From Thiomargarita sp. (lineage in GTDB: Bacteria > Pseudomonadota > Gammaproteobacteria > Beggiatoales > Beggiatoaceae), in the NCBI GenBank assembly GCA_020720115.1, contig DYPD01000031.1, positions 1 through 38,031 of the forward strand: a DNA stretch of 38,031 nt, in the 5' to 3' direction. Each line of letters begins with the position of its first letter. The stretch's first letter is position 1. This document shows, in pieces, positions 18,401-25,886 of the stretch. Both the position numbers and the translations under genes were made by a program. The notes below the pieces were generated by a model that was given only the letters and a program-made list of their open reading frames with translations, ran no database searches and was not told the origin of the DNA.

Positions 18401-18800
18401 GCCGATGACGGGAAGTGGTAGTAACAGCGCTGAAGCACATTTGGAAAATCATCCTTTCGATCATATGGGGGCTTGCGGTCCTTATGACTTTGAACGCCCA
18501 GCTAATTTAGCTTCTACCACTTGCGAAACTCAGGAAGGTCACGGTCGAGTCTATGTGTTGAATATATACTCTAGTGGTGCTGCTATGAATTTGGATAATG
18601 GCAACGATATTTCGGGTGACTTGTTGGAAAAATCTGATCGTGCTAAAAATTTAGGCGAGGGTATTCCGTCTCAAGCAACGCCTATCTTTATAGAAGACAG
18701 CGACGAAGTGGTGGTAACGATCCCATCAGGTGATGAGCTGCATCGTTTAAATGTCTTGCTCGGTTTACCCAGAGGTCAAATGTACTGGTATCAGGAATAG
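12483..18800 (+). CDS. pilY1: Giant PilY1 pilus-tip adhesin with lectin-like insertions
   Basis: At 2105 residues this PilY1 homologue is nearly twice the usual size. The signal peptide is cut after about residue 25 (LLA/DD). A von Willebrand A domain starts with the metal-site motif DRSGSM (51-56) and resumes only at about residue 1160 with IVFMTDGEAN. Between the halves lie two LamG/concanavalin-like domains (about 192-392 and 429-646), then two beta-sandwich domains with a GLRF....GA.v.sA.l.lt pattern (about 670-821 and 858-1033). The PilC/PilY1 beta-propeller follows from about 1300 to the end, with an Asp-rich loop D1537-x-D-x-D-G...D-G-D1550 resembling the PilY1 calcium site. A Cys/His-rich insert (FCHSPPGNPE...GACG, about 1950-1997) interrupts the last blades. 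PilY1 works at the pilus tip in adhesion, extension control and surface sensing. Strong ribosome site AGGAG at 12471. Confidence 0.95.
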   Translation: MKKLMQFIGAMVLGLLTALSMPLLADDTELYRGQLSNISQSDVPNVVFMLDRSGSMDYYLTGGSGAAKCGIETEPGPNCRRMDHLQYALKQLISEVTNVRIGFMTFIDSGHKKQIPVNYPATNIDSPAASLAVGAATKVVTSSIASGEDDAEQFTEGEKTGQVVLSDKLLQLTGSDGADNVSDDFVGVGRSLGYFSFNDTLENQVLAGHTGIFHNGTPAFEKGIKGNAIKFNGTDQHVTLPSLEAFEFNNKGTISFWYKKTTTGNNQTFLSRQDANGVVDSFRVKINNSNITWNQVQSSNVVVTSKTEHGISNNTVNQWIHVVVAGDDTGVKLYLNGDLVDSSTTSFVAQASAYDWFVGMDTDNERDFIGLIDELGFYDAVWTAETVKKLYDATLAAAEAEATACPTTGTGTGGTGMTDADKALFGNYLGYFDFEDSLENKVIPTHAGVMVDGTEGFVTGKTDFGKALQFDESNERLKLPRHDLFEFAKKEGTISFWYYKTNDDNNVRLLARRYNSSSYSADDRYELYLNGNFVYWRQYDTDSNTKGLQVRYDNIQKTKNTWMHLVLTGDANGKQVYVNGTLLPNYTNENAIAAASQAFSIPERISDWFIGGKVGGGNAFKSSIDQLVFTDKKWTATAVDKAFKGQLPVPTPCAATGGTGGTGSGEPVVINNQIVGLRFQNVEVPQGADVLSANVTLTSASTASGTDTYLITVENAPASAAFQPTPGNLTNRSRTASIEWTPAPTWGIASPVSTPDLSPLIQQVIGTPGATNNGWCGGNAINIFIAPKGDSKPLRSALSYEGAVAQNALDAMPRLSVQYDLKTVPANACVTRSYTFSVTSADNDALQTPMRDGIANDNNVFHVSQNPSSVPFVLATNGVEPNLTRRLIGLRFAELPISSGAKVISAELSLTADENSAAETNPPTLKVSAEAGNAEAFKGGVANVDNLGQRSKTAAISWVPGPWTSGQVYSVDVTQPVKEVIQGTWDRFNNLALFITEEGNYQEGTGYRQAESFESSNGANVPVLKLRVAERYADNTDSVRKTLLEWVPTISTGGATPLVPSLLEMANYYTGGKLYYGDHRANSLSNRVSHPASYAGGAMYLPPPKCTLETLDVWGSGCSGQLLCTADNGNFSVYGKCGALEYDKAATVNYIRPPFSPCQPNYIVFMTDGEANGTDSYATDEIARIVGKSCATRGNLSGNFADDEKCGLDIIEYLYNTDFDTEMPGKQNIITHTVGFLDADAKMLTDWADAGGGKFLPASDAATLLDAFRQILTSIKTESTSFAAPTLSVNAFNKLYHNDELYFALFKPELTRAWAGNVKKYKICDGKEHCCPSGDTKKCLGTLLDKNGMPATDDDGGIKPEAFDLWNISSEADGSVVTKGGNGAAFFTVGPDVGSRKLYTNRSGDVNVNLSLPNNALTESNTTNAMFSVSTNAERTKIINWLQGYKDGDQSAGKRDWMMGDTLHSTPGAITFSAEIEKVYIASNEGAIRQIDAETGNEDWTFIPKDLLPMQQALMENTSSTQHLYGIDGTPAFWINDEDEDGNIETADGDSVRLYVGMRRGGRSIYALDLSDPNAPKFMWQIKGGSTAGFDRLGQTWSIPRPVQILVNGTAKTVLIFGGGYDEATQDNIGIPSKANKGNGIFIVDAENGSLILKIGNEGSGAHMELTGMEYSIPADLAMFSSYGDGLINRIYVGDTGGQVWRIDLNGVSSSGNSRGSSLGGRLAILSNPDTSQHARRFFYRPDIVQANESTLSAHPKYDLILLGSGFRPSPLSTIVTDRLYGLRDRATLGLQADSANSGKLANAKMDIPGDLSDSNPVDEEVYGQLADPKTSGSAKFFTLKHGVNKGGQDGDYDALYDATNNLVQQEINLGEDKAEQQKLRVKHGWFIDLPYQGEKNLSMPTVLNGQVFFTTFVPPGAPLSDVLSSGSGSGSGSGGTSRTYNDPHRDTECQEGKVKFCHSPPGNPENSQSMCLPMTGSGSNSAEAHLENHPFDHMGACGPYDFERPANLASTTCETQEGHGRVYVLNIYSSGAAMNLDNGNDISGDLLEKSDRAKNLGEGIPSQATPIFIEDSDEVVVTIPSGDELHRLNVLLGLPRGQMYWYQE

Positions 18801-18816
18801 TTGTTGCGGCGGGTAT

Positions 18817-18846
18817 TGTAGGGGCAGAAAATTTTCTGCCCCTACA
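18817..18846 (+). terminator. 30-bp perfect palindrome between pilY1 and pilE
   Basis: Positions 18817-18846 form an uninterrupted palindrome (TGTAGGGGCAGAAAA and its exact complement). It is followed by TTGTTATTTTC on the plus strand. It lies 16 bases after the pilY1 stop and could act as a terminator or attenuating hairpin before pilE. The GTAGGGGC outer sequence also resembles dispersed palindromic repeats seen in other genomes, so it may be a repetitive-element copy; only one copy is seen here. Confidence 0.6.
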
Positions 18847-18878
18847 GTTGTTATTTTCTATCAATGAGGGTTGCGAAA

Positions 18879-19382
18879 ATGCGGATATATAAATCAGCGG
18901 GTTTTACACTGATTGAATTGATGATTGTGGTCGCCATTATCGGTACCATTTTGGCTTTTGCATTGCCCGCTTATGATAAGCAAATGCTCAAAAGCCGCCG
19001 TGCCGATGCGAAAACTGCATTGCTGGCTTTGGCGCAATTACAGGAAAGCTTCAATATGAATAATGCCAATCAGTATGCCGACACTCTGTTAGGCACTGGT
19101 GGTCTGAACTGTGAGCACAAGGGCATTTGTGAAGCTGCTGGCACTGTGGCGACTACACCAGAAGGTTTTTACACTTTGACTGTGACTGATTTAGCCGGCA
19201 AAACCGGAACAGGAGCGGACTTTGTTTCTGGTTTTATCCTGACCGCTACCATTGCCGCTGGCAAAGCTCAAGATCAAAAGTGGGAAAGAGAACGCTGCGC
19301 AAGCCTGTCCATCAATTCTCGCGGACAAAAAACCGCCGCAGATTCCAGCAGCGGTACGGCAAATAGCGCCGATTGTTGGTAA
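18879..19382 (+). CDS. pilE: Type IV pilin-like protein PilE
   Basis: The 167-residue protein has a short leader MRIYKSAG and then the canonical FTLIELMIVVAIIGTILAFA, with Glu at mature position 5. Behind it come the LPAYDKQMLKSRRADAKTAL helix and a globular domain with Cys residues near the C-terminus (ERCASLSI and SADCW) that probably form the D-region disulfide. This architecture fits PilE-type minor pilins of the fimU-pilE operon and is smaller than many major pilins only in its loops. GAGGG at 18866-18870, eight bases before ATG 18879, favours that start over the in-frame ATG at 18864, which has no ribosome site. Confidence 0.92.
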   Translation: MRIYKSAGFTLIELMIVVAIIGTILAFALPAYDKQMLKSRRADAKTALLALAQLQESFNMNNANQYADTLLGTGGLNCEHKGICEAAGTVATTPEGFYTLTVTDLAGKTGTGADFVSGFILTATIAAGKAQDQKWERERCASLSINSRGQKTAADSSSGTANSADCW

Positions 19383-19431
19383 GTTGGCGGTGGATTTAGC
19401 CTGCGCTAATTCCATCGGCAATATTTATCAT

Positions 19432-19467
19432 AAAACCTCACCCAGACCTTCTGGCGTGAGGTTTTTT
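19432..19467 (+). terminator. Intrinsic terminator of the minor-pilin operon
   Basis: AAAACCTCAC (19432-19441) and GTGAGGTTTT (19456-19465) form a perfect 10-bp stem with a 14-base loop that can itself pair (CCAGA/TCTGG). Six T residues (19462-19467) end the structure on the plus strand. The A tract on the other side could also serve the minus strand, but no gene points that way. It lies 50 bases after the pilE stop. Confidence 0.88.
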
Positions 19468-19499
19468 ATTATCAAATACTTAAAGCGGACGTTAAGACG

Positions 19500-22400
19500 A
19501 TGAACAATAGAATACGGATTTACCTACAACTATTATTAATGAGCTTTTGTGCTTTTGCTGTGCCTGTCCAGGCGTTGGTTTTATTGGACAGTTATAGTAA
19601 TGGGCAGGGCGCTATCCAGGATTTATCCGGTGCGAGTGATCTCGTGCTCAGTCCCGATCAAAAATTTCTCTATGCTTGCGCCTTCAATAGTGCTGCTGTC
19701 AGCGCCTTTAGCCGTGATACCAGCACTGGCAAACTGACTTTTTTAGCCAGCTATAAGCAAGGCGTTGGCGGCGTTTCTGGTTTACAGGGGGCGCTGAGCC
19801 TGCGCCTCAGTCCTGACGGGGCGCATCTCTATGTGGTTGGTTTTTCTGCTCATGCGGTTGCCGTGTTTAGCCGCAACGCCAGTGACGGGCGTCTGACTTT
19901 TGTGCAAGCAGTGACAAATGATGGCAGCAATGGACTTTACCAGGTCAATAATCTCGCCTTTGATGCGACTGGCACTCGGCTATACAGCATTTCGACCAAT
20001 GCTTTAAGTCTGTTTTACCGCGATACCAGCACTGGGCAATTGAGCTTTGTTGTGCGCTATCTCACTAATCAACCTGGCTTTTCTGGTATCGGTGGCGCAA
20101 CGTCAGCAGCGGTCAGCAGTGACGGGAAGATGCTGTATGTGACCGGACGCAGCGATAACAGTTTGGCGTTTTTTCGCCGTGATCCTAACAGCGGTGTTTT
20201 AAGTTTTTGGGCGCATATTCCTAATGGTATCAATGGCGTCACCGGTTTAGGCGGGGCTTACGATGTGCAAATCAGCCCGGATGGTAGTTTGGTGTTTGTC
20301 AGCGGTAACACGGATGCGGCAATTGTGGTCTTCGCCCGCGAAAGCGATGGGAGCTTGCGCTATTTGCGCACTTACAAGGAAGGCGTAGGGGGCGTCTCTG
20401 GGTTGCTGGGCGTGCAGCGTTTAGCCTTAAGCCGCGATGGTAAGCTGTTGGTGGCGGTGGCTAACAGCGACAACGCGCTGGCAGTGTTTGATGTGCGCGG
20501 CGCGACGGTGGCTGCGGGTCCTTTGGCGTTCAATCATGTTGCCCGACAAGGACAAGCTGGCATCAGCGGCTTGTCTGGCGTCAGTGCGGCAGTGCTGGAT
20601 GATCAAGCGCAACAACTGTACAGCAGCGCTTTAAATGCCAGCAGTATCAGCCGCTTCAGTGTCAATTCTGCCAATCTCAGCGTGACTGTAAGCGCCCCAG
20701 CGGAGGCGCAAATAGGGGCTGATTTCAATTACAGCGTGCGGGTGGATAACTTAGGTCCCGGCAGCGCCGCTGCTGTAACGCTCACAACGACCTTGCCTAC
20801 GCAACTAAGCCTGAATACCCAGGGCACGGATGTGCGCTGTAGCGCCACTGGTGCTGTCGTGACTTGCGCTTTAGGAGCTATCGCGGCGGGGCAGAGCGCA
20901 GATGTGAGTCTGTCGGTAAAAACCAACAGCGCCGGCACTGCCAGTGCACAATTCAAAGTCAGCAGCACTGAACCCGACAGCAATAGCGCCAACAATAGCG
21001 CGTCTAGCGGCACGCTGATTATTGATCAACAGCTTACCGCTGATTTGGGCGTTGCTCTAACAGTTGACCACAATCCCGTTAATCTAGGCAGTTCAGTTAC
21101 TTACCAGATACAGGTAAGTAATGCAGGTCCGGTGGATGCCAATACCCTGGTGGTGCTGTTTACGCAACCTTCCGGCACCAGTGTGGTCAACACCCAAAGC
21201 AGCCAAGCCACTTGCAACGCCGTTGGCGGTAACCAGGTGCGCTGCACCCTGAATCTGCTTAAAGCCAATAATAACAGCCTCATCAACATCACTTTGCTCA
21301 GTCCTAATCAGGCGACTGACATGACCGCCCGCGTTACCGTCAGCGCCAGCGAAATAGATTTACAAAAGACTAATAATAGCCAAAACCTAACCAGCCGCGC
21401 TGAGTCATTAACCACTGATCTGGCGCTGACAGGCGCTTTTCCGTCGCTAAACTCGGTCGCGGTGGGGCAATTGCTCACTTATGAGGCGGGCGTGCGCAAT
21501 CTGGCGACCGCTCCGGCGAAAAATCTGGTGCTGGAAGCCACGCTCACACCTGCAAGCGGTCTGCGCTATGTATCTGCGTCTACCACCAAACCCGACGTAA
21601 CAGATGCTTTCAATATCTGTAGCGATCAGGGACAAGGCGTAGTGCGCTGTGCGTTGGGTACTTTGAATGCGTTAGCAAATCCCGTCACAGTGCAACTGTC
21701 TGTTTTGCCGCTCAGCGCCGGAACGCTCGACGCCAGCTTTAAGGTAAGCAATAGCGACACAGATACCGATCTCAGCAATAACCAGTTGGCGGCTAACCAA
21801 GTGACTGTTACGGGCGATGCCATTGACTTGGCGCTGACGATGGCTGCCGCAACGCCAAATCCAGCATTTATCGGCAATCCGCTGAATTTTGGCATGACCA
21901 TTACCAACACGCACGCCACCGCTTTGGCAAAAAACGCTTCAGTTTCCATCAGCTTACCCACCAGCGTGGATTACATAGGCGCAACGGCAAACCAGGGTAC
22001 GGGCTGCAACGAAACCGCCGGCACAGTGGTCTGCAATTTGGGCAATATTGCGGCGACAGGCAGCATTGCCTTGACGCTCACAGTGCGCCCTACCAGCAAT
22101 GCCGACGTGCAAGTCAGTGCGCTATTGCGCAGCGATAGCTTTGACGCCAACAGCGCCAACAATAGCGCCAATCGTAGCGTGACAGTCCAAACCGCAACGG
22201 CGGACTTAAAACTCACAGGCAGCCTCACGCCTGCTCTGGTCACTCAAGACGATGAATTAGCGTTTAGTTTTTCCGTTACGAATCAGGGTCCTAGCCAAGC
22301 CAATAATGCACAATTTGAACTCCAGTTACCCGCCCTCAGTTTTTCTCTGCTCTCTGCGAAAATCGTCGGCGGTAGCGACTGCACCTTAGAAAACACCCTT

Positions 22401-25400
22401 TTGCGTTGCAGTCTGGGGCGTTTGGCGGCATTGGCACAAAATCAAATTGAAGTGCGATTACAGCCGCACGAAGCAGGCACTTTCGCCACCACCGCCAACC
22501 TGCAAAGCACGGTACAAGACACCAATACCGCCAATAATAGCCTGAGCCTCAGCAGCCGCGTCAGCGCACCTGTGGCGCTCAGTCAAGGCTTGGTGTATTT
22601 CAACGCCGCTAATGGCATCAGTGGGCTGCAAAGCCCTTTTGATCTGGCGCTCAGTCAGGACGGAAAATTTTTGTATGCCAGCAGCTTTAACCTCAGCGGC
22701 GTATTGGTCTTGCAGCGCGATCTCAACACGGGCGCTTTGACTTTTGTGCAGTTTTTAAGCAAAGCGGACGCGGGTGTGACAGGTTTGGGCGGCGCGGGTA
22801 ACTTAATCCTTAGCCCGGATGAAAGCTGGTTGTATGTGGTGGGTTTTAACGATGATCGCCTGGTGGCTTTGCGGCGCGATGCCAGCAGCGGCAAGCTGAC
22901 TTTTGCGCAGGCGATTAAAGGCGATGAGGTGGGCGTCACAGCGTTACAAGCGCCCTTTGCTGTAGCAGTCTGGGAAAATTTCGTTTATCTGGCTGATTTT
23001 AATGCCGATGCGGTGCTGGTTTTCCAGCAGCGGGGCAGCGGCGGCAGTTCCAATTTACAAGGGCTGCAAAATCTAACGGGCGACGGCTTAAACGGTGTCA
23101 ACAGCCTGGCGTTCAATCCTGACGGCACGCAGCTTTATGCCTGCGCCTCATTGGACAGCAGCTTGGTGGTGTTGGCGCGGGATGCCAGCACGGGAATGCT
23201 CCGCAGCACTCAGGTGTTACGCAACGCCACCACCACGAGCGGAATCAGCGGCTTAGGTGGCGCCAGTGCGCTGTTGGTTAGCCCGGACAAGCAGTTCGTG
23301 TATGTCGCTGGCGGCGCGGAAGATGCGCTGGCAGTGTTTCAGCGCGGCGCAGACCAAAGCTTGCAATTTTTACAAGTGCTCAACGATGGGTTGGCATTAA
23401 ATAACATTACCGACCTGGCTTTGAGTTTGGATGGTAAATCCCTGTATGCCGCCGCCACCGATAGCAATGCTTTGACGCTCTTGAGCCGCAATCCCAGCAA
23501 CGGACAACTAACCCTGCAAAGCAGCCTGATTAACGGCACAGCGGGCGTGCAAGGCTTAAGCGGCATTCGTGCGCTGAGCATCAGCCCGAACGGGCAGCAG
23601 GTGTATGCCGCCAGCTTAAACAGCAATGCCATTAGTCTGTTTGGTCTGCCCAGCGCCGATTTGTCGTTACAGATGAGCAGTGTGACGAACGCCTCAGGCA
23701 CCGGACAAGAATTGACTTATAACTTGTTGCTCAATAACTTAGGACCTGATCGTGCGACTGCCACCGAGTTAAATCTAGCGATTCCGGCGGGTTTATCGGT
23801 CAGCAGTTTTACCACCAGTAGCGGTTCTTGCCAGCAACACAGCGGCAATATCCCGTGCCGTTTGGGTTCGCTGGACAAAAATAGCACGAAAAATGTGAGT
23901 ATTTCGCTCGTTGCACAAAGTGCCGGTAACTTTAACCTGACAGCAACAGCCAGTGCCTCGCAAACCGATCCGCAACCCAACAACAACAGCGCCACTGTGC
24001 CGATCAACATCGCTGGCAATGCGAATCTGGTGGTCAGTCTCGGCGCTAATCCCGCCTTTGCTGTGCAGGGTGCGGAGATTCTGTACCAAATCAGCCTGAT
24101 TAATGCCGGTCCTGATAGCGCCCACCAGATTGTGTTGCGCGACACCTTGCCGCCGCAAGTGGCGTTTATTTCTGCTCAGTTAGGCAGCAATGCCTGTAGC
24201 ATTGCCAGCGGCATTGTCACCTGCACACTCGACAACCTTGCCTACCAAGCGAGCGTGAATGGCGAAATCCGCGTCCTAGTGCAAGACAACAGTGCCATCA
24301 CCAATAGCCTAGAAGTGACCAGCGCCTCGGTAGATTTAAGCCTGCCCAATCAAGCCGCTGTCACCAGCCCGCGGTTGCAGCGCCTGATCAGCACTTTTAT
24401 TGACAACAGCGGACAAGTGCTACGCGATCTGAGCATTACCAGCACCGGCATAGTGCATGGCGGCACGTTAGGCGGCATCGTGCAAAATCAAGGACGTATC
24501 GAATCCCTGACGCTTAATGCCGACGCCCAAGTATCCGGCGGCGGGCTTTTGGTCGGCAGCATCAGCAATCAAGGTGTGGTACGAGACGCACAGCTCGCCA
24601 GCGGCGCGGTGCTAAGCGGCGGACGGGTGCAAGGGCTGCTACAAGGCGAGTCCGTCGCAACCCCCACGCTGCTGCCCAAACTCACCAATGCAGTGGTTGC
24701 CGCAGGTGCACAATTGCGCGGGGTACTGATTGACAACTCAGTCACCCTAGAACCAGGCGCTCAATTAGGCGTTGGCGTCAAATTCAGCAACACTGCAGAC
24801 ATTCCGCTGAACCAAGACCTCAGCAGCCTTTTCCCACCCTTAAAAGAAAACGACACCGGCGGGCAAGCCTTAGATTTGAACAACAGCCTGACGCCCGACA
24901 CCGCCGACACAGCGCTCAATGGCATGGCAAACGCACCAGACATCGCTGGTTTCCGCTTCGAGCAACTCGCTTCTGGGCAAATATACCTAGCGCAAGGCAG
25001 CGTCATCATCAGCGCAACACCACAGAAAGTCACGCGCCAAGGCGGTAGCAGCTCTAGCCTAGTCTTGACGCCAGAAGGCACAGTGCTATTTAACACCACC
25101 AACGGCTACCAGGTGTTACTCCAGCCCGCCTTGCGCACGCCACAAGCCTTTGCACAAATGCTCACCAACACCTTTACCCTCACCGCAACCAGCCAAACCG
25201 ACGGCATGATCACTATTCCCCTACCCGCCAACAGCGGACGTTTGCTGGTACGTCCAGATTGGTTTTCTACCCCGGCTGGCAGCACAGACCCAGGCGGCAG
25301 TCCAGGCGTTTTGGGGTTTCAACCCGCCGCCGGATTTGCCGCAAATATCAATGATGCAGTGCTGTTTTTCGACGATGCACTGGGCGGGCGTTTACAGCAA

Positions 25401-25670
25401 ATACTTTACCCCGCTCCCGCCAAGCGCGAAGCCTGGCAAGCCGCCGCTGACAGCGGTTTACTGAGCCAACTCACCCTCACACCCGACGGACGCCTAAGCT
25501 TTACGCAAAACGGACGTACCTATCAGGGGGTGTTTGACTATATTGTGCTACCTGGCACGCCCACTCAAAGCAACACTGTTAAATGGCAAGAAAGTACCGA
25601 AAGCAATGGACAGCAGTTTTTATTGGTCAGCTATCCCAACGGCGAACAACAAAAGCTGTTCCTAAAATAA
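19500..25670 (+). CDS. Giant secreted double-propeller, DUF11-repeat protein
   Basis: The 2056-residue product has a signal peptide cut near VQA at residue 25. Residues about 27-390 form a lactonase-type (YncE/Pgl-like) beta-propeller with repeated LSPDG..LYV.g..d.al.vF.Rd..tG.L.F motifs. Five DUF11 (conserved repeat, Ig-like) domains cover about 391-1024, each with NxGP, a TLP motif, a Cys pair and a terminal SANNS-like segment. A second lactonase propeller spans about 1025-1386, and two more DUF11 domains reach about 1623. A beta-helix-like stretch with SGGTLGGIVQNQG-type turns follows to about 1780. The last 240 residues hold the module shared with the secreted protein at 5352-7178 (DWFSTP near 1921). 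It is probably an extracellular structural or adhesive protein; enzyme activity of the propellers is not implied. The gene follows the terminator of the pilin operon, so it is probably independent. Confidence 0.9.
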   Translation: MNNRIRIYLQLLLMSFCAFAVPVQALVLLDSYSNGQGAIQDLSGASDLVLSPDQKFLYACAFNSAAVSAFSRDTSTGKLTFLASYKQGVGGVSGLQGALSLRLSPDGAHLYVVGFSAHAVAVFSRNASDGRLTFVQAVTNDGSNGLYQVNNLAFDATGTRLYSISTNALSLFYRDTSTGQLSFVVRYLTNQPGFSGIGGATSAAVSSDGKMLYVTGRSDNSLAFFRRDPNSGVLSFWAHIPNGINGVTGLGGAYDVQISPDGSLVFVSGNTDAAIVVFARESDGSLRYLRTYKEGVGGVSGLLGVQRLALSRDGKLLVAVANSDNALAVFDVRGATVAAGPLAFNHVARQGQAGISGLSGVSAAVLDDQAQQLYSSALNASSISRFSVNSANLSVTVSAPAEAQIGADFNYSVRVDNLGPGSAAAVTLTTTLPTQLSLNTQGTDVRCSATGAVVTCALGAIAAGQSADVSLSVKTNSAGTASAQFKVSSTEPDSNSANNSASSGTLIIDQQLTADLGVALTVDHNPVNLGSSVTYQIQVSNAGPVDANTLVVLFTQPSGTSVVNTQSSQATCNAVGGNQVRCTLNLLKANNNSLINITLLSPNQATDMTARVTVSASEIDLQKTNNSQNLTSRAESLTTDLALTGAFPSLNSVAVGQLLTYEAGVRNLATAPAKNLVLEATLTPASGLRYVSASTTKPDVTDAFNICSDQGQGVVRCALGTLNALANPVTVQLSVLPLSAGTLDASFKVSNSDTDTDLSNNQLAANQVTVTGDAIDLALTMAAATPNPAFIGNPLNFGMTITNTHATALAKNASVSISLPTSVDYIGATANQGTGCNETAGTVVCNLGNIAATGSIALTLTVRPTSNADVQVSALLRSDSFDANSANNSANRSVTVQTATADLKLTGSLTPALVTQDDELAFSFSVTNQGPSQANNAQFELQLPALSFSLLSAKIVGGSDCTLENTLLRCSLGRLAALAQNQIEVRLQPHEAGTFATTANLQSTVQDTNTANNSLSLSSRVSAPVALSQGLVYFNAANGISGLQSPFDLALSQDGKFLYASSFNLSGVLVLQRDLNTGALTFVQFLSKADAGVTGLGGAGNLILSPDESWLYVVGFNDDRLVALRRDASSGKLTFAQAIKGDEVGVTALQAPFAVAVWENFVYLADFNADAVLVFQQRGSGGSSNLQGLQNLTGDGLNGVNSLAFNPDGTQLYACASLDSSLVVLARDASTGMLRSTQVLRNATTTSGISGLGGASALLVSPDKQFVYVAGGAEDALAVFQRGADQSLQFLQVLNDGLALNNITDLALSLDGKSLYAAATDSNALTLLSRNPSNGQLTLQSSLINGTAGVQGLSGIRALSISPNGQQVYAASLNSNAISLFGLPSADLSLQMSSVTNASGTGQELTYNLLLNNLGPDRATATELNLAIPAGLSVSSFTTSSGSCQQHSGNIPCRLGSLDKNSTKNVSISLVAQSAGNFNLTATASASQTDPQPNNNSATVPINIAGNANLVVSLGANPAFAVQGAEILYQISLINAGPDSAHQIVLRDTLPPQVAFISAQLGSNACSIASGIVTCTLDNLAYQASVNGEIRVLVQDNSAITNSLEVTSASVDLSLPNQAAVTSPRLQRLISTFIDNSGQVLRDLSITSTGIVHGGTLGGIVQNQGRIESLTLNADAQVSGGGLLVGSISNQGVVRDAQLASGAVLSGGRVQGLLQGESVATPTLLPKLTNAVVAAGAQLRGVLIDNSVTLEPGAQLGVGVKFSNTADIPLNQDLSSLFPPLKENDTGGQALDLNNSLTPDTADTALNGMANAPDIAGFRFEQLASGQIYLAQGSVIISATPQKVTRQGGSSSSLVLTPEGTVLFNTTNGYQVLLQPALRTPQAFAQMLTNTFTLTATSQTDGMITIPLPANSGRLLVRPDWFSTPAGSTDPGGSPGVLGFQPAAGFAANINDAVLFFDDALGGRLQQILYPAPAKREAWQAAADSGLLSQLTLTPDGRLSFTQNGRTYQGVFDYIVLPGTPTQSNTVKWQESTESNGQQFLLVSYPNGEQQKLFLK

Positions 25671-25772
25671 GCGGTAAGTGGATGGATGATGATTTTTGCG
25701 CGACCTGCGTCCCAGGTGGGCGATTGCTTGGTGTGCCATGCTCTGGTGATAAGCTCAAAGCTGCTTGTTCTT

Positions 25773-25830
25773 GGTTGGTTCTTTTGACGCTTTGCTGGTG
25801 GAATAAGCTACTCCACCACCAACCCTATTT
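25773..25830 (+). terminator. Possible terminator between convergent genes
   Basis: TGGTGGA (25796-25802) and TCCACCA (25812-25818) form a 7-bp stem with a 9-base loop. An outer GGTTGG (25773-25778) can pair with CCAACC (25819-25824), followed by CTATTTT. It lies in the 216-base gap between two convergent genes and could stop transcription of the giant secreted-protein gene. The short T tract keeps confidence modest. Confidence 0.4.
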
Positions 25831-25886
25831 TGATGAGTGATGGCAACCAAGACCTTGCCGATTTTTGAAATCAGTAAAGTCTGAAT

